The notes: generated by a model from the letters alone, not told the origin. DNA of 64,000 nucleotides from Clostridiales bacterium (GCA_017561715.1 JAFZBN010000021.1:1-64000); one strand, 5' to 3'. Positions 1 through 9,449 are shown, counted from the first letter of the stretch. Numbers and translations: made by a program.

Positions 1-283
1 AACGGAAAAAGAACTGGACTCATCAGAAATACAGGATATACAGGTACTAAAAGTAGCGCATCACGGCAGCCGTTTTTCCACGTCAGATGAGTTTTTAAGT
101 GATAAAATGATAGATGCAGCCGTGATAAGTGTGGGGTATAATCATTACGGACACCCTTCCGCAGAAGTCCTTGACCGGCTTTCGGAGCATGAGATCCCAT
201 GGTTTCGGACGGATGATAAAGGATGTGTGCTTCTTACCGCGAATGAAAACGGATGGGATCTTGACTATTATTTCGGTTCCTGA
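1..283 (+). CDS. comEC: ComEC/Rec2 family DNA-uptake protein, C-terminal end (partial)
   Basis: The 5' end lies outside the window; the reading frame begins at base 2 and stops with TGA at 281-283, giving 93 residues. The residues LKVAHHGS and, further on, SVGYNHYGHPS are the signature of the metallo-beta-lactamase-like C-terminal domain of ComEC, the membrane channel protein that carries transforming DNA into the cytoplasm. Position directly before holA (8-base gap) matches the comEC-holA order common in Bacillota. Only the nuclease-like tail is visible, so whether the channel part is intact cannot be judged here. Confidence 0.88.
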   Translation, partial: TEKELDSSEIQDIQVLKVAHHGSRFSTSDEFLSDKMIDAAVISVGYNHYGHPSAEVLDRLSEHEIPWFRTDDKGCVLLTANENGWDLDYYFGS

Positions 284-291
284 GGAGAGAT

Positions 292-1335
292 ATGGCTAAA
301 CAAGAAAAAAACAGTGCATGGAAAGACTACATCGATGTAGTAAATGACCTCAAGAACGATACTGCTTCGAGGGTCTATCTCATTTGTGGTGAAGAGAAGT
401 ATCTTGTCGACAAGACGATCGCCGATATGAAGAAGCGCTGGATCTCGCCCGGAGCGGAAAGCCTGGATTTTTACCTGAAGGATCAGACGAATTCGGAGAT
501 GCCGCTCGATGAATTCCAATCTCTCGTCGGGTCTCCACCGTTTATGTCGAAATATCGTATGACTGTTATCCGAAATCTCGGGCTTTGGGCAAATCGTGCC
601 CCGTCGTCCGCAGCGGATGTGGAGAAATGGAAGACGGCACTGTCTTCGATCCCGGAATTTTCGGCTGTGATCTTTGTCGAAGATAAGATTGATAAACGTA
701 AAAAGCAGCTTCTTGACGCGGTTTCGAGTATCGGAACTTTGGCCGAATTCAGTTTCCAGAACGAAGAGATGCTGACCAAGTGGATCAAGTCCTCGTTTTC
801 CAGAAAGAATATCGCCACATCGCCGATGTGTATCAGTTCTCTTATCAGTAGAACCGATTCTTCTATGAGAATGATCGAAAACGAAGTGACGAAGATCATG
901 CTCTATTGCGAGAATAAGGGCGTAAAAGAGCTGGATATGGATCTTTTGAACCGACTGAGCATTCCGGATGTTCATGCATCCGTGTTCAATATGACCGATG
1001 CGATCGGTAACAGACAGCCGGGTAAGGCTCTTGAGATCTTAAACGATCTGATCCTGCTTAAAGAGGCGATACCGAAGATCCGTCTGATGCTGGCCAGACA
1101 CATCCGCCATCTGATCTGCGCCAAGGAGATCGGAAATGCCGCTGAGATCGCTTCCAGACTGAAAGTGCATCCTTTTGTTGCCAGAAATCTCGTTTCGCAA
1201 TCCAGGGGATTTTCGATCGCCCAGCTGGAGAAGATCTACATGCTCTGTTTTGAGTCTGACCAGTGGGTAAAGACGGGAAAAATGGATGATCGGACGTCTA
1301 TGGAAGTCTTGCTTTCCGCCTGCGGACAGGTTTGA
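292..1335 (+). CDS. holA: DNA polymerase III subunit delta
   Basis: 347 residues, the usual length for HolA, the clamp-loader subunit that opens the beta sliding clamp during replication. The N-terminus carries the family-typical strand and pseudo-Walker region (YLICGEEKYLVDKTI, about residues 29-43), followed by the lid region and a helical C-terminal collar domain rich in Lys, Arg and Leu (LMLARHIRHLICAKE). ATG at 292 follows GGAGA at 284-288, directly after the comEC stop, so the two genes are probably co-transcribed. No anomalies seen. Confidence 0.93.
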   Translation: MAKQEKNSAWKDYIDVVNDLKNDTASRVYLICGEEKYLVDKTIADMKKRWISPGAESLDFYLKDQTNSEMPLDEFQSLVGSPPFMSKYRMTVIRNLGLWANRAPSSAADVEKWKTALSSIPEFSAVIFVEDKIDKRKKQLLDAVSSIGTLAEFSFQNEEMLTKWIKSSFSRKNIATSPMCISSLISRTDSSMRMIENEVTKIMLYCENKGVKELDMDLLNRLSIPDVHASVFNMTDAIGNRQPGKALEILNDLILLKEAIPKIRLMLARHIRHLICAKEIGNAAEIASRLKVHPFVARNLVSQSRGFSIAQLEKIYMLCFESDQWVKTGKMDDRTSMEVLLSACGQV

Positions 1336-1342
1336 TCTGCAA

Positions 1343-1371
1343 TTGACGGATAATAGGAATTAAGATAGAAT
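1343..1371 (+). promoter_or_regulatory. Predicted sigma-A promoter of icd
   Basis: TTGACG (1343-1348) and TAGAAT (1366-1371) are separated by 17 bases and lie about 30 bases before the icd start codon, in the gap after holA. Good match to the vegetative consensus; no operator noticed. Confidence 0.65.
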
Positions 1372-1401
1372 TACTTGGATTTTATAAATGCGGAGGATAA
1401 G

Positions 1402-2601
1402 ATGAGCAAAATTCAAATGAAAACGCCACTCGTTGAGATGGATGGCGATGAAATGACGCGAATCATCTGGAAGCAGATCAAGGATATCGTAATCGAGCCA
1501 TTTGTGGATCTGAAGACAGAGTATTTTGATCTGGGACTGCCTCATCGTGATGAAACTGACGATCAGGTCACGATCGATGCCGCAAACCGCGCCGTTGAAC
1601 TCGGTGTAGCGGTAAAGTGTGCCACGATCACTCCAAACGCTCAGCGTATGGACGAATATAAGCTGAAGCAGATGTGGAAGAGCCCGAACGGAACGATCCG
1701 TGCGATCATGGACGGTACGGTATTCCGTGCGCCGATCCTCGTAAAGGGCATTTCTCCTTTTGTTTCCTGCTGGAAAAAGCCGATCACACTGGCTCGTCAC
1801 GCTTACGGCGATGTTTACCGTGATACGGAGCTGTATGTTTCCGGTCCGGCTACAGCCGAGCTTGTCGTAACATATGAAGACGGCAGAAAAGAAGTAAAGA
1901 AGATCCATGACTTTAAGGGTCCGGGCGTAATTGAAGGAATGCACAATCTGGATGCTTCTATCGAAGCGTTCGCACGTTCTTGCTTCATGTATGCGCTGGA
2001 TATCAAGCAGGATCTCTGGTTTGCGACAAAGGATACCATTTCCAAGGTTTATGACCATCGTTTCAAGGACATCTTCCAGGAGATCTTTGATAATGAGTTC
2101 AAGGATAAGTTCGAGGAAGCAGGTATTACATATTTCTATACACTGATCGACGATGCCGTTGCTCGTGTAATGCGTTCCGAGGGCGGTATGCTCTGGGCCT
2201 GCAAGAACTATGACGGAGATGTTATGTCCGATATGGTCGCTTCTGCGTGCGGCAGTCTTGCCATGATGACATCCGTTCTGGTTTCTCCTTCCGGAAAATA
2301 TGAGTTTGAGGCGGCTCATGGTACGGTAACCCGTCACTACTATCGCTACCTCAAGGGTGAGACAACATCTACCAATCCGATGGCGACGCTTTTCGCTTGG
2401 ACAGGGGCTCTCCGTAAGAGAGGTCAGCTCGATGATCTTCCGGATCTTGTCGATTTCGCAGATCGTCTGGAAAAGGCTTCGATCGATACTATTGAAGAAG
2501 GTGTGATCACAGGAGACCTCAATGCTCTCATGGATCATCCGAATAAGAAAGTTGTTAATACTGAAGAATTCCTGCGCGCAATCGCAGAAAAATTAAACTG
2601 A
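1402..2601 (+). CDS. icd: NADP-dependent isocitrate dehydrogenase
   Basis: 399 residues. Oxidatively decarboxylates isocitrate to 2-oxoglutarate with NADP, supplying carbon skeletons for glutamate. The sequence belongs to the homodimeric type shared with eukaryotic cytosolic IDH rather than the E. coli Icd type: [11 protein letters not shown] near residue 12-22, [17 protein letters not shown] around 95-111 (substrate loop), a conserved [13 protein letters not shown] stretch and [10 protein letters not shown] for NADP binding. ATG at 1402 is preferred over an in-frame upstream codon at 1375 because GGAGG sits at 1392-1396. It has its own promoter. No aconitase or citrate synthase gene is adjacent, so an incomplete (biosynthetic) TCA branch is possible, but that is inference. 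Confidence 0.95.
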   Translation: MSKIQMKTPLVEMDGDEMTRIIWKQIKDIVIEPFVDLKTEYFDLGLPHRDETDDQVTIDAANRAVELGVAVKCATITPNAQRMDEYKLKQMWKSPNGTIRAIMDGTVFRAPILVKGISPFVSCWKKPITLARHAYGDVYRDTELYVSGPATAELVVTYEDGRKEVKKIHDFKGPGVIEGMHNLDASIEAFARSCFMYALDIKQDLWFATKDTISKVYDHRFKDIFQEIFDNEFKDKFEEAGITYFYTLIDDAVARVMRSEGGMLWACKNYDGDVMSDMVASACGSLAMMTSVLVSPSGKYEFEAAHGTVTRHYYRYLKGETTSTNPMATLFAWTGALRKRGQLDDLPDLVDFADRLEKASIDTIEEGVITGDLNALMDHPNKKVVNTEEFLRAIAEKLN

Positions 2602-2616
2602 TCTGGAGGTTTCAAA

Positions 2617-3138
2617 ATGAGCTATTTTGAAAGTTGGACCAAACATTCTGAGACGGTCGAGAACGAAAACGATTACAAGGCATATATCTCTAAGTACTAT
2701 GAACTTGAGAAAAATGCTTATGACGAGATCCTTAAGAAGTATCCGGATAATGAGGATCTTCTGAACGGTAAGGCTGTTGATCTTGCCGAGAAGCTCGGAT
2801 TCGGAAAAGAGAATATGGAGATCTTCGTCGGTTTCCTCGAGGGAATCAGCACAAGCCTTACTGAGGAGTATGATTACAAGTCAGTTGACGATGATTCCGA
2901 TGTTGCTCTGAAAGTTGATTATGAGAAACTTTTCTACAACATGCGTGACGCAAAGGCTGAGTGGCTTTATACACTGAAGAGCTGGGATAACGTTCTTACC
3001 GCTGAAAAGCAGCAGGAGATCACAAAACAGTATCGTGAGGACAACATTGTTCATGTCGAGAAGATCGGCAGAAACGATCCGTGTCCGTGCGGAAGCGGCA
3101 AAAAGTACAAGAAGTGCTGCGGTAAAAAAGAAAACTGA
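2617..3138 (+). CDS. SEC-C motif protein of unknown function
   Basis: 173 residues. Residues 1-145 are acidic and helical with many Tyr and Glu and have no domain I can name. The C-terminus is a SEC-C zinc-binding motif ([16 protein letters not shown]), the same type that ends SecA and binds SecB or ribosomes. A strong GGAGGT at 2605-2610 sets the start, 16 bases after icd, so it may be read from the icd promoter. The DNA around the motif shares a 26-base identical stretch with the secA end of this window (near 16318). Likely a cytoplasmic soluble protein; the actual role is unknown. Confidence 0.75.
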   Translation: MSYFESWTKHSETVENENDYKAYISKYYELEKNAYDEILKKYPDNEDLLNGKAVDLAEKLGFGKENMEIFVGFLEGISTSLTEEYDYKSVDDDSDVALKVDYEKLFYNMRDAKAEWLYTLKSWDNVLTAEKQQEITKQYREDNIVHVEKIGRNDPCPCGSGKKYKKCCGKKEN

Positions 3139-3175
3139 TCTTAGGATCTTATACAACTGAATAAATCAGGATGAA

Positions 3176-3265
3176 CGGGCTTATGGCCCGAAAAGTTCGG
3201 TTTTAACCCGACTATGAAATGAGATTACATGAAATGTATCCTCGCTTCTGGTCGGGATTTTTTTA
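3176..3265 (+). terminator. Two tandem hairpins between the SEC-C gene and radC; the second ends in a T-tract
   Basis: A small perfect hairpin CGGGC-TTATG-GCCCG (3176-3190) is followed by a longer element: CCCGAC (from 3207) pairs with GTCGGG (3251-3256), with an inner GAG..TACAT / ATGTA..CTC pairing, then seven T (3258-3264). The second has the form of an intrinsic terminator. Its position only 20 bases before the radC start leaves open a leader or attenuator role for radC. Confidence 0.6.
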
Positions 3266-3283
3266 TGCAAAGGAGGTGAAAAA

Positions 3284-3979
3284 ATGAAAATGAAAGAACT
3301 GCATCCTTCCGTTCGACCGTATGAACGTTTGGAATCATCCGGAGCCGAAGCGCTTTCGGATGAGGAACTTCTCGCGATCATCATAAGGACCGGAACAAAA
3401 GGGAGGTCGGCAAAAGAAATCGCATCGCAGATCCTTTCTTCCGAAAACACCCCGGACGGGCTTTCGGGATTAAATCAGCTTTCGATCTCGGAACTTTCAG
3501 ATATCGATGGTGTCGGCCGGATCAAAGCGATTATGATCAAAGCCAGCCTGGAACTGGGAAAACGAAGCGTGACGGCCTTTTCTAATGACAATCGGGTGCG
3601 TTTTCTGTCTGAAGATATTGCCTGCAGATACTTTCAGGAGAAAATGTCCTGGCTGGATACGGAAGAAGTACAGGTGGTGTATCTGGATACGCAGAAGCGC
3701 CTGATCGCACATCATGTTTTGTGCAAGGGAACACTGAATTCCGTCGGCGTCAGTAACCGTGAGGTTTTCAGGATCGCCGTGAAGGTAAACGCAGCTGCGT
3801 TGATCTTAGCGCACAATCATCCGAGCGGCGACGCCAAGCCAAGCGAAGAAGATATTCAGGCTACAAAAGAACTGCAAAAGAGCGGACAACTGATCGGAAT
3901 AGATGTGATCGATCACATTGTTGTCGGTCGCGGGGTATCGATCAGTATGCTGAAAAACGGATATATGGAGGAAATATAA
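3284..3979 (+). CDS. radC: RadC family JAB/MPN+ protein
   Basis: 231 residues, typical length. The N-terminal half holds a helix-hairpin-helix-like region (LSDIDGVGRIKAIMIKA, about 71-87); the C-terminal half is a JAMM-type domain with the full metal motif: His177, His179, Ser187 and Asp190 within HNHPSGD...SEED. Despite the old name, a DNA-repair role is not established for the family; a metal-dependent hydrolase fold is. Start ATG at 3284 follows AAGGAGGTG at 3270-3278. The stop (3979) nearly touches the next gene at 3981, so the two are probably one transcript. Confidence 0.92.
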   Translation: MKMKELHPSVRPYERLESSGAEALSDEELLAIIIRTGTKGRSAKEIASQILSSENTPDGLSGLNQLSISELSDIDGVGRIKAIMIKASLELGKRSVTAFSNDNRVRFLSEDIACRYFQEKMSWLDTEEVQVVYLDTQKRLIAHHVLCKGTLNSVGVSNREVFRIAVKVNAAALILAHNHPSGDAKPSEEDIQATKELQKSGQLIGIDVIDHIVVGRGVSISMLKNGYMEEI

Positions 3980-3980
3980 A

Positions 3981-4919
3981 ATGGTCACAGAGCGTAAAAC
4001 AACAACCGGAAAACTGAGTTTTAAAGAGTTCATGGAAGCTTTCCGCGCACAATACAAGTACGGCGCTTCGCAGCCGTTGAAAAAATACACGATCACGGAA
4101 CAGGTCATTCATAAGAATAACCGTAATCTTCACGGGATCATCGTCAGGGCTCCGGGTAATCGAATTGCCCCGGTCTTCTACTATGAGGACTTCTATGATG
4201 CTTATAAGAAGGGCACATCGATCGAAGAATGTATCGCAAAAATGGTCGGATTCGTAAGTAAGAACAAATTCCCGGATAACGCCTTAAGTGAAGTGTTTAC
4301 ATGCTGGGACAAGGTGAAGGATAAGCTCATCGTTAAACTCATGAATTTTGATAAGAACAAGAAGGATATAATTCAAAAACCATACATGATGATCGGTGAT
4401 ATGGTCGTGATCGTTCAGATATTCGTGAATGATCCGACGATCGGAAACGGCTGTGTCACCGTGGATAACGCGCTTTTAGATATCTGGTCGGTCGAACGTG
4501 AAGTGATCTTCAAGCATGCGTTTGACAATATGAATGATTATCGGATCAAGGCGATCAATCTTTTAGACCTGGAGTTTGATGACGACTCGAAGGAGAAAGA
4601 AGAACCGAATATCTATGTTGTTTCGTACGATGCTCCTTTCCCGGGTGCCGCGGTACTGCTTCGTACAGACTATCTTCACGATTTTGCTCTGACGAAAGAG
4701 ATGGACTTTTTCGTGCTTCCGGTCTCGGTGCATGAGATCCTTCTGATCGAAAAGCGTCCTCAGATCGGCCAGGAGCATCTGTTTGCCATGATGCAGGCGA
4801 TCAATTCCGATAAAGCGTTGTCTGAAAATATGCTTTCGGAAAGGATCTTTACTCTTGATCGCGGTGAAAAGACACTTCGAAGCATTACCGACGGGCAGGA
4901 ACTGCAGCTGGTATGTTAG
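3981..4919 (+). CDS. DUF5688 family protein
   Basis: 312 residues, cytoplasmic by lack of signal or membrane segments. It has the layout of the DUF5688 family seen in Lachnospiraceae and relatives: an N-terminal part reading HGIIVRAPGNRIAPVFYYEDFYDAY (about residues 50-74) and a C-terminal part with FFVLPVSVHEILLI (about 246-259). No catalytic motif is evident and no function is known for the family. Start one base after the radC stop suggests co-translation with radC, though no link in function is implied. Assignment rests on recognition of the family pattern, not on a search. Confidence 0.65.
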   Translation: MVTERKTTTGKLSFKEFMEAFRAQYKYGASQPLKKYTITEQVIHKNNRNLHGIIVRAPGNRIAPVFYYEDFYDAYKKGTSIEECIAKMVGFVSKNKFPDNALSEVFTCWDKVKDKLIVKLMNFDKNKKDIIQKPYMMIGDMVVIVQIFVNDPTIGNGCVTVDNALLDIWSVEREVIFKHAFDNMNDYRIKAINLLDLEFDDDSKEKEEPNIYVVSYDAPFPGAAVLLRTDYLHDFALTKEMDFFVLPVSVHEILLIEKRPQIGQEHLFAMMQAINSDKALSENMLSERIFTLDRGEKTLRSITDGQELQLVC

Positions 4920-4938
4920 AGATCTCTTATTCTTCGCT

Positions 4939-4969
4939 TTGAACACAGGAAACAAAAGTGTGGTATAAT
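4939..4969 (+). promoter_or_regulatory. Predicted promoter of the mreCD-PBP2 operon
   Basis: TTGAAC (4939-4944) and an extended -10 TGG-TATAAT (hexamer 4964-4969), spacer 19 bases. The spacer is long but the TGn extension compensates. It lies 30 bases before the mreC start. Confidence 0.6.
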
Positions 4970-4999
4970 TTTTGAAAGTTTGAAGTGGAGGATGCTGAA

Positions 5000-5992
5000 A
5001 TGAGAAGGTTATTCGATAATAAGTTGCTGGTGTTGGTGCTTGCGACATTATTACTGATTGCTTTTATCGTTCTCAGCGCGATTCCGGGAAGCCCTCTTTC
5101 CGGCGCGACAAAGCCTCTTTCCGTCATCGTCGATCCGATCCAGTCTGTTTTCCAGAAGATCGGAACCAAGATTTCTGACTTTTATTCCGCTATCGCAGAA
5201 GGTATGGAGATCCGAAAAGAAAATGAGGAGCTCCGAGCGGAGATCGCCGAACTGGAATATGAGGTTCAGCAGGGTGAAGAAGCCCGCATACGCTGGGAAG
5301 AATTGAAAAGTGCTTTCAGCATCCAGGATTCTTTTGAAAACTACCATATTCACGGTGCTTCCGTTCTCACAAGAGAAGCGGACGAGTGGTTCAGCGTCAT
5401 TCGTGTCAATGTAGGCACGGATTCCGGAATCGATTCATCTACCGGATCATATGCTGTCGTTGATGCCCGAATGAATCTTGTAGGCCGTGTTATGACAACG
5501 GATAAGGATTCTTCTAAAATCCTGCCGTTACTTCATGAAGGTTTTACCGTAAGCGCCAAGGTCAATGAAGTAAACGGCGCCACGGTATTAGTTTCCGGTG
5601 ATATTACATTAAAGAGCGAAGGTTTATGTGTCGTTACGAGAATACCGAGTAATATCATACTCAAGCCGGGACAGGAACTCGTTACAAGCGGAGAAGGAGG
5701 ACTGTTTCCGGCGGGTATTCCTATCGGTGTGATCGAGACATTCGATGATTCGGATCCGAACGATCTGAAGGCAACATTGCGCCCTTATGCCGTTATTTCC
5801 GACATTAAAGACGTATTCATCATGGTTCCGAATGACGATACTGATCCGACAAAGGAATCTGCAAAGGATCCGACTTCTTCGGAGATGATCGAAGATCCGT
5901 CCGGAACTTCTCTTGATACAACACCTGACACGACGCCTGTTTCTGAATCACCGGCCGATACTTCTCCCGAATCTACAGGAGAAGCCGCATAA
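5000..5992 (+). CDS. mreC: Rod shape-determining protein MreC
   Basis: 330 residues. MreC is the extracytoplasmic scaffold of the elongasome that links MreB/MreD to penicillin-binding proteins. A single N-terminal membrane segment (about residues 8-29) is followed by a coiled coil (about 68-100, rich in Glu/Leu) and the MreC beta domain (SGEGGLFPAGIPIGVI near 230-245). The C-terminal ~45 residues are a Ser/Thr/Pro/Asp-rich low-complexity tail. ATG at 5000 is chosen over GTG at 4985 because the latter lies inside the ribosome site GTGGAGGA. The stop overlaps the mreD start (TAATG). Confidence 0.93.
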   Translation: MRRLFDNKLLVLVLATLLLIAFIVLSAIPGSPLSGATKPLSVIVDPIQSVFQKIGTKISDFYSAIAEGMEIRKENEELRAEIAELEYEVQQGEEARIRWEELKSAFSIQDSFENYHIHGASVLTREADEWFSVIRVNVGTDSGIDSSTGSYAVVDARMNLVGRVMTTDKDSSKILPLLHEGFTVSAKVNEVNGATVLVSGDITLKSEGLCVVTRIPSNIILKPGQELVTSGEGGLFPAGIPIGVIETFDDSDPNDLKATLRPYAVISDIKDVFIMVPNDDTDPTKESAKDPTSSEMIEDPSGTSLDTTPDTTPVSESPADTSPESTGEAA

Positions 5993-6609
5993 TGAATAAG
6001 AAGGAACGCGCGCGTCAGATCATTGTATATGCCGTATATATTACGAGTGTGTGCTGCCTGCAGGTCACATTCCCGCATGTTTTCGGTCTTTTTGGAAGAA
6101 CCTGTGATCTTATGCTTGTGTTTGTAGTGCTTTCCGGATATCTTTTCGGAACTGTTGATGGAGTCGTCGTCGGCCTTTTGGTAGGTATGCTCCGAGATTA
6201 CTTTTCAGGACCTGTTATTTCTGGTATGAATAACGCGCCGGTGGCAGTGCTGGGTATCGGACTTTTGGCATTCCTTTATGTCGGAATTCTCTCTTCGATC
6301 CTTTTTCGAACAAGATTCCGCAGAAAGTACAATCTCGGGCTCGTTCAGGTAGCCATGGTATCGGCGATGTATTATACTCTCGGACACATTCTTTCCTGGA
6401 TGTATCTGAGAATTGGCAGAAACAGCTCATCATATCACTCGATAAGGTATATACTGTTATCAAGCATTTTCCCGCAGATATTGGTAAATATCATAGCTGC
6501 GGTTCCGATATTGTTTCTTCTTCGATTTGCCGGGCCATACAAAAAAGGCATTAAATCCGGTCTGGTCGATGGATACAGTGTGGAGGACAGAGGATGGCAA
6601 AAAATCTGA
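5992..6609 (+). CDS. mreD: Rod shape-determining protein MreD
   Basis: 205 residues with five or six hydrophobic segments spanning most of its length and a conserved acidic residue region near GLLVGMLRDYFSGPV (about 63-77), as in MreD. It is an integral membrane partner of MreC in lateral wall synthesis. ATG overlaps the mreC stop by one base and its own end overlaps the next gene by 16 bases, so expression of mreC, mreD and PBP2 is translationally coupled. No mreB copy lies in the window. Confidence 0.9.
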   Translation: MNKKERARQIIVYAVYITSVCCLQVTFPHVFGLFGRTCDLMLVFVVLSGYLFGTVDGVVVGLLVGMLRDYFSGPVISGMNNAPVAVLGIGLLAFLYVGILSSILFRTRFRRKYNLGLVQVAMVSAMYYTLGHILSWMYLRIGRNSSSYHSIRYILLSSIFPQILVNIIAAVPILFLLRFAGPYKKGIKSGLVDGYSVEDRGWQKI

Positions 6610-8948
6610 ACGACGACAACTTATACGTATTCGATGAAGACCATGTCTCGTCGAATAATGTGCCGTCAGATGGCGGTGTACCTTCGCGTATCCTTGATTT
6701 TGTCACCAGCCGTTACTTCGTTCTGGGCCTGTTGTTCTGCGTTTTCGGTCTTCTGATACTGATCAAGACCGTTTCTTTGCAGTTCTCCGATGCGTCAAAG
6801 AAGATCTCCGCGAGTTCTGTCGGCGTTTCCCATCAGTATGTTGTTCCAGCTCCGCGAGGCGATATCGTCGACTGCAATGGTCGTGTAATCGCCACAAGTC
6901 AGGAGATCAATGTTCTGATGCTGGCCAATTCCGGCCTTACAGATGATCAGTTAAACAGCATGTGCCTTGAATTGTCCTATCTTTTCGATGAGTATAACTG
7001 TATTCCGGTTTCAGACCTTGACGAGTACTTCTCCGTCGATCCGTACGAATTCTTAAAGCCGGACGATGAGATCGCGCTTTGGCAGACGAACCGAAATCTC
7101 TTTGCTCTCAAAGAGCCGAATCCGAATACTGTCGTTACTTACACGGATACTTACGTGAAAAATGATCCGAAGATCTTTTTCCTTTATCTCAGAAGACTTT
7201 TCAAAGTAGATGAGAATTATAACGAAGATGAAGCATATCGTATTATCCGTATCCGTTATCAGATCTATACGGATAACTGGTCATTCCAGACCGGTACCCC
7301 GGTTATGATCGCAAGAGATGTTCCGGAAGAACTGATCCGGCTTCTTATGGAGCAGAACTACCACTATATGGGCATTTTGCCGAATAAGGAGTACCGACGG
7401 GTATATACCCCTCTTGCTAAAACGTCTTCGCATGTTATCGGATATGTCGGAAAGATCTCACAGGAAAGACTTGCCGAGCTTTCTTCGGTAGGATATCTTG
7501 CCTCGGATCTTGTCGGTCAGGGCGGCGTTGAAGCCCAGATGGAACGATACCTGCATGGCCAGTATGGCGAGAAACCGTATAACATCTGGTCAACCGATGA
7601 AGAGAACGGATTCTTTTATGATTCAAATCTCGGAATCGATCCTGTCCCGGGATCTACCGTTAATCTTACGATCGACTCGAACATTCAGCAGGTGGGAATT
7701 GACGCGATCAAGGATTACATCGCCGCAGCCCAGCGAGCAGAAGAAAAAAAGCCTGAGGATGAGCGGTACAAGACCGCAAACGCCGGCGCTTTTGTAATGA
7801 TGAACGTCAAGAACGGCGAGATCATCGCCATGGGTTCTTACCCGGACTTTGACCCGAATGACTTTGTTCTTTCCATGGAAGGCGACGCTCAGGCGAAGGT
7901 CCAGGTCAAGTATTACCTCGGAATCGATGAGTATCAGGACATTACGGCGGTCGACATGCCTCTTTGGAATCGAGCGATCATGTCCATGTATCCTCCGGGA
8001 TCCACATTTAAGATGGTCACTGCGTTAGCAGCCCTGGACTGTGGAACGATCACCACGCAAAACAGTGAAGTCCGCTGTGTCAGCCCTACGGAATTCGGCG
8101 GCATGCCTTGGAAGTGTCTTGAGCGTCCTGATACAGGTCACGGAATGCTTGACCTTACATCCGGTCTTGCCACTTCTTGCAATATCTATTTTGCGAAGCT
8201 CGGAGTTGATACCACGATCAATGAAATTGACCGTATTGGTGCAAAGCTCGGTCTTGGCGAACTCACAGGCATCGACCTCCCCGGTGAGATTCCCGGAATC
8301 CGTGCCAATCGAGTAAATAAGAGACTTCTCCGACAGACCATGACGGATGAGGACTTAGACTGGCACGTAGCTGATACGGCCCAGGCCGCTATCGGACAGT
8401 TCGACAACTGCTTTACGGTTACACAGCTTGCAAGATATACGGCTGCAATTGCCACGAATAATCTGGTAACGCCTCATGTTATTCGAAGTGTCGTAGCTGA
8501 TGACGGCTCGATACTGTATACGGGTAATACTCAGGCTGTTCCATGCGGGTTTAATCAGGACTATCTTGATGCGATCCATACAGGCATGCGTGCCGTTGTT
8601 ACTAGTGATCAGGGAACCGCGCATAACATCCTCGGCAATTTCCCGATCAAGGTTGCCTGTAAGACGGGTACGGCTGAGACGGGATTTGAGGAAAAGAAGA
8701 AAGAGTATTCGAATGGATTGTTCGTATGTTACGCGCCGGCGGATGATCCGGAGATCTGCATCGCACTTTGTATCGAAAAAGGTGAGTGGGGTTCTTATAC
8801 GAGTGATATCGCGAAGAAACTGCTTATGGCCTATTTTGGAATATCTGACCCGAGTGAAAGTGCTCCTGAACAAAGTTCCCCGCCGCTTGGTGATGTCGGT
8901 GTTGTCGAAGAAACCACAAGTACGGAAACTACGGAAGATCCCGGTTGA
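6594..8948 (+). CDS. mrdA: Penicillin-binding protein 2 (elongation-specific transpeptidase)
   Basis: 784 residues. Class B penicillin-binding protein: one membrane segment (about 41-62), a dimerisation/pedestal domain opening with PRGDIVDCNGRVIA (about 84-97), and a transpeptidase domain with all three active-site motifs: STFK with nucleophile Ser470, SCN at 528-530 and KTG at 690-692. It cross-links peptidoglycan during cell elongation. Start ATG at 6594 follows TGGAGGA inside the end of mreD. The last ~40 residues are Ser/Thr/Glu-rich, like the MreC tail. Gene order mreC-mreD-PBP2 supports the PBP2 rather than division PBP3 identity. Confidence 0.92.
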   Translation: MAKNLNDDNLYVFDEDHVSSNNVPSDGGVPSRILDFVTSRYFVLGLLFCVFGLLILIKTVSLQFSDASKKISASSVGVSHQYVVPAPRGDIVDCNGRVIATSQEINVLMLANSGLTDDQLNSMCLELSYLFDEYNCIPVSDLDEYFSVDPYEFLKPDDEIALWQTNRNLFALKEPNPNTVVTYTDTYVKNDPKIFFLYLRRLFKVDENYNEDEAYRIIRIRYQIYTDNWSFQTGTPVMIARDVPEELIRLLMEQNYHYMGILPNKEYRRVYTPLAKTSSHVIGYVGKISQERLAELSSVGYLASDLVGQGGVEAQMERYLHGQYGEKPYNIWSTDEENGFFYDSNLGIDPVPGSTVNLTIDSNIQQVGIDAIKDYIAAAQRAEEKKPEDERYKTANAGAFVMMNVKNGEIIAMGSYPDFDPNDFVLSMEGDAQAKVQVKYYLGIDEYQDITAVDMPLWNRAIMSMYPPGSTFKMVTALAALDCGTITTQNSEVRCVSPTEFGGMPWKCLERPDTGHGMLDLTSGLATSCNIYFAKLGVDTTINEIDRIGAKLGLGELTGIDLPGEIPGIRANRVNKRLLRQTMTDEDLDWHVADTAQAAIGQFDNCFTVTQLARYTAAIATNNLVTPHVIRSVVADDGSILYTGNTQAVPCGFNQDYLDAIHTGMRAVVTSDQGTAHNILGNFPIKVACKTGTAETGFEEKKKEYSNGLFVCYAPADDPEICIALCIEKGEWGSYTSDIAKKLLMAYFGISDPSESAPEQSSPPLGDVGVVEETTSTETTEDPG

Positions 8949-8989
8949 TCGTGATTTGATGCTATTTTATGCAAAATAGTAAATTTCGG

Positions 8990-9018
8990 TTGCAGATTCT
9001 GCCCCGAGTTAGTAGAAT
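8990..9018 (+). promoter_or_regulatory. Predicted promoter for the methylglyoxal-synthase-like gene
   Basis: TTGCAG (8990-8995) and TAGAAT (9013-9018), spacer 17 bases, followed by an AT-only stretch and the GGAGG of the next gene. Confidence 0.55.
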
Positions 9019-9047
9019 ATATATATACTTTTTTGGAGGCAGCGAGA

Positions 9048-9449
9048 ATGAAGATCGTTATTATGGCTGATAATCGAAAGAATGAGCTTCTTGTAAACTT
9101 TTGTATTGCGTATCGTCAGCTCCTTTCCAAACACACCTTGATCTCGCTGCATAATACAGCCACACTTCTCGAATCTGCTGCTGAACTGAGTGTTGTTGGT
9201 CTTTCTACCGACTATTCCGGTGGATTTGATCAGCTTGCTTCTCGTGCGGAATATAACGAGATCGACTGCGTTATTTATCTGAGAGATACCCAGCTTGCAA
9301 ATTACAATGAGATCAACCCGCTTCTTAAGGCATGCGACTATAACAGCATTCCTTACGCGACGAACCTTGCAAGCGCCGAGATCCTGATCCTTGCGATCGA
9401 TCGTGGTGACCTCGACTGGCGTGAACTTATTCGCGACAATAAATTCTGA
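9048..9449 (+). CDS. Methylglyoxal synthase-like protein (divergent)
   Basis: 133 residues, whole length aligns by eye with methylglyoxal synthase (dihydroxyacetone phosphate to methylglyoxal): MKIVIMADN start, a DQ pair corresponding to the catalytic Asp region (Asp61), IDCVIYLRD (Asp80) and IPYATNLASAEIL. However the phosphate-binding TGTTG is HNTAT here, the GPxGGDQQ loop is YSGGFDQL, and the His normally found before the ALL helix is replaced (NYNEINPLL). It may be an altered or non-catalytic homologue. ATG at 9048 follows GGAGGC at 9035-9040; a TTG at 9033 lies in the ribosome site. The next gene starts six bases downstream. Confidence 0.7.
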   Translation: MKIVIMADNRKNELLVNFCIAYRQLLSKHTLISLHNTATLLESAAELSVVGLSTDYSGGFDQLASRAEYNEIDCVIYLRDTQLANYNEINPLLKACDYNSIPYATNLASAEILILAIDRGDLDWRELIRDNKF

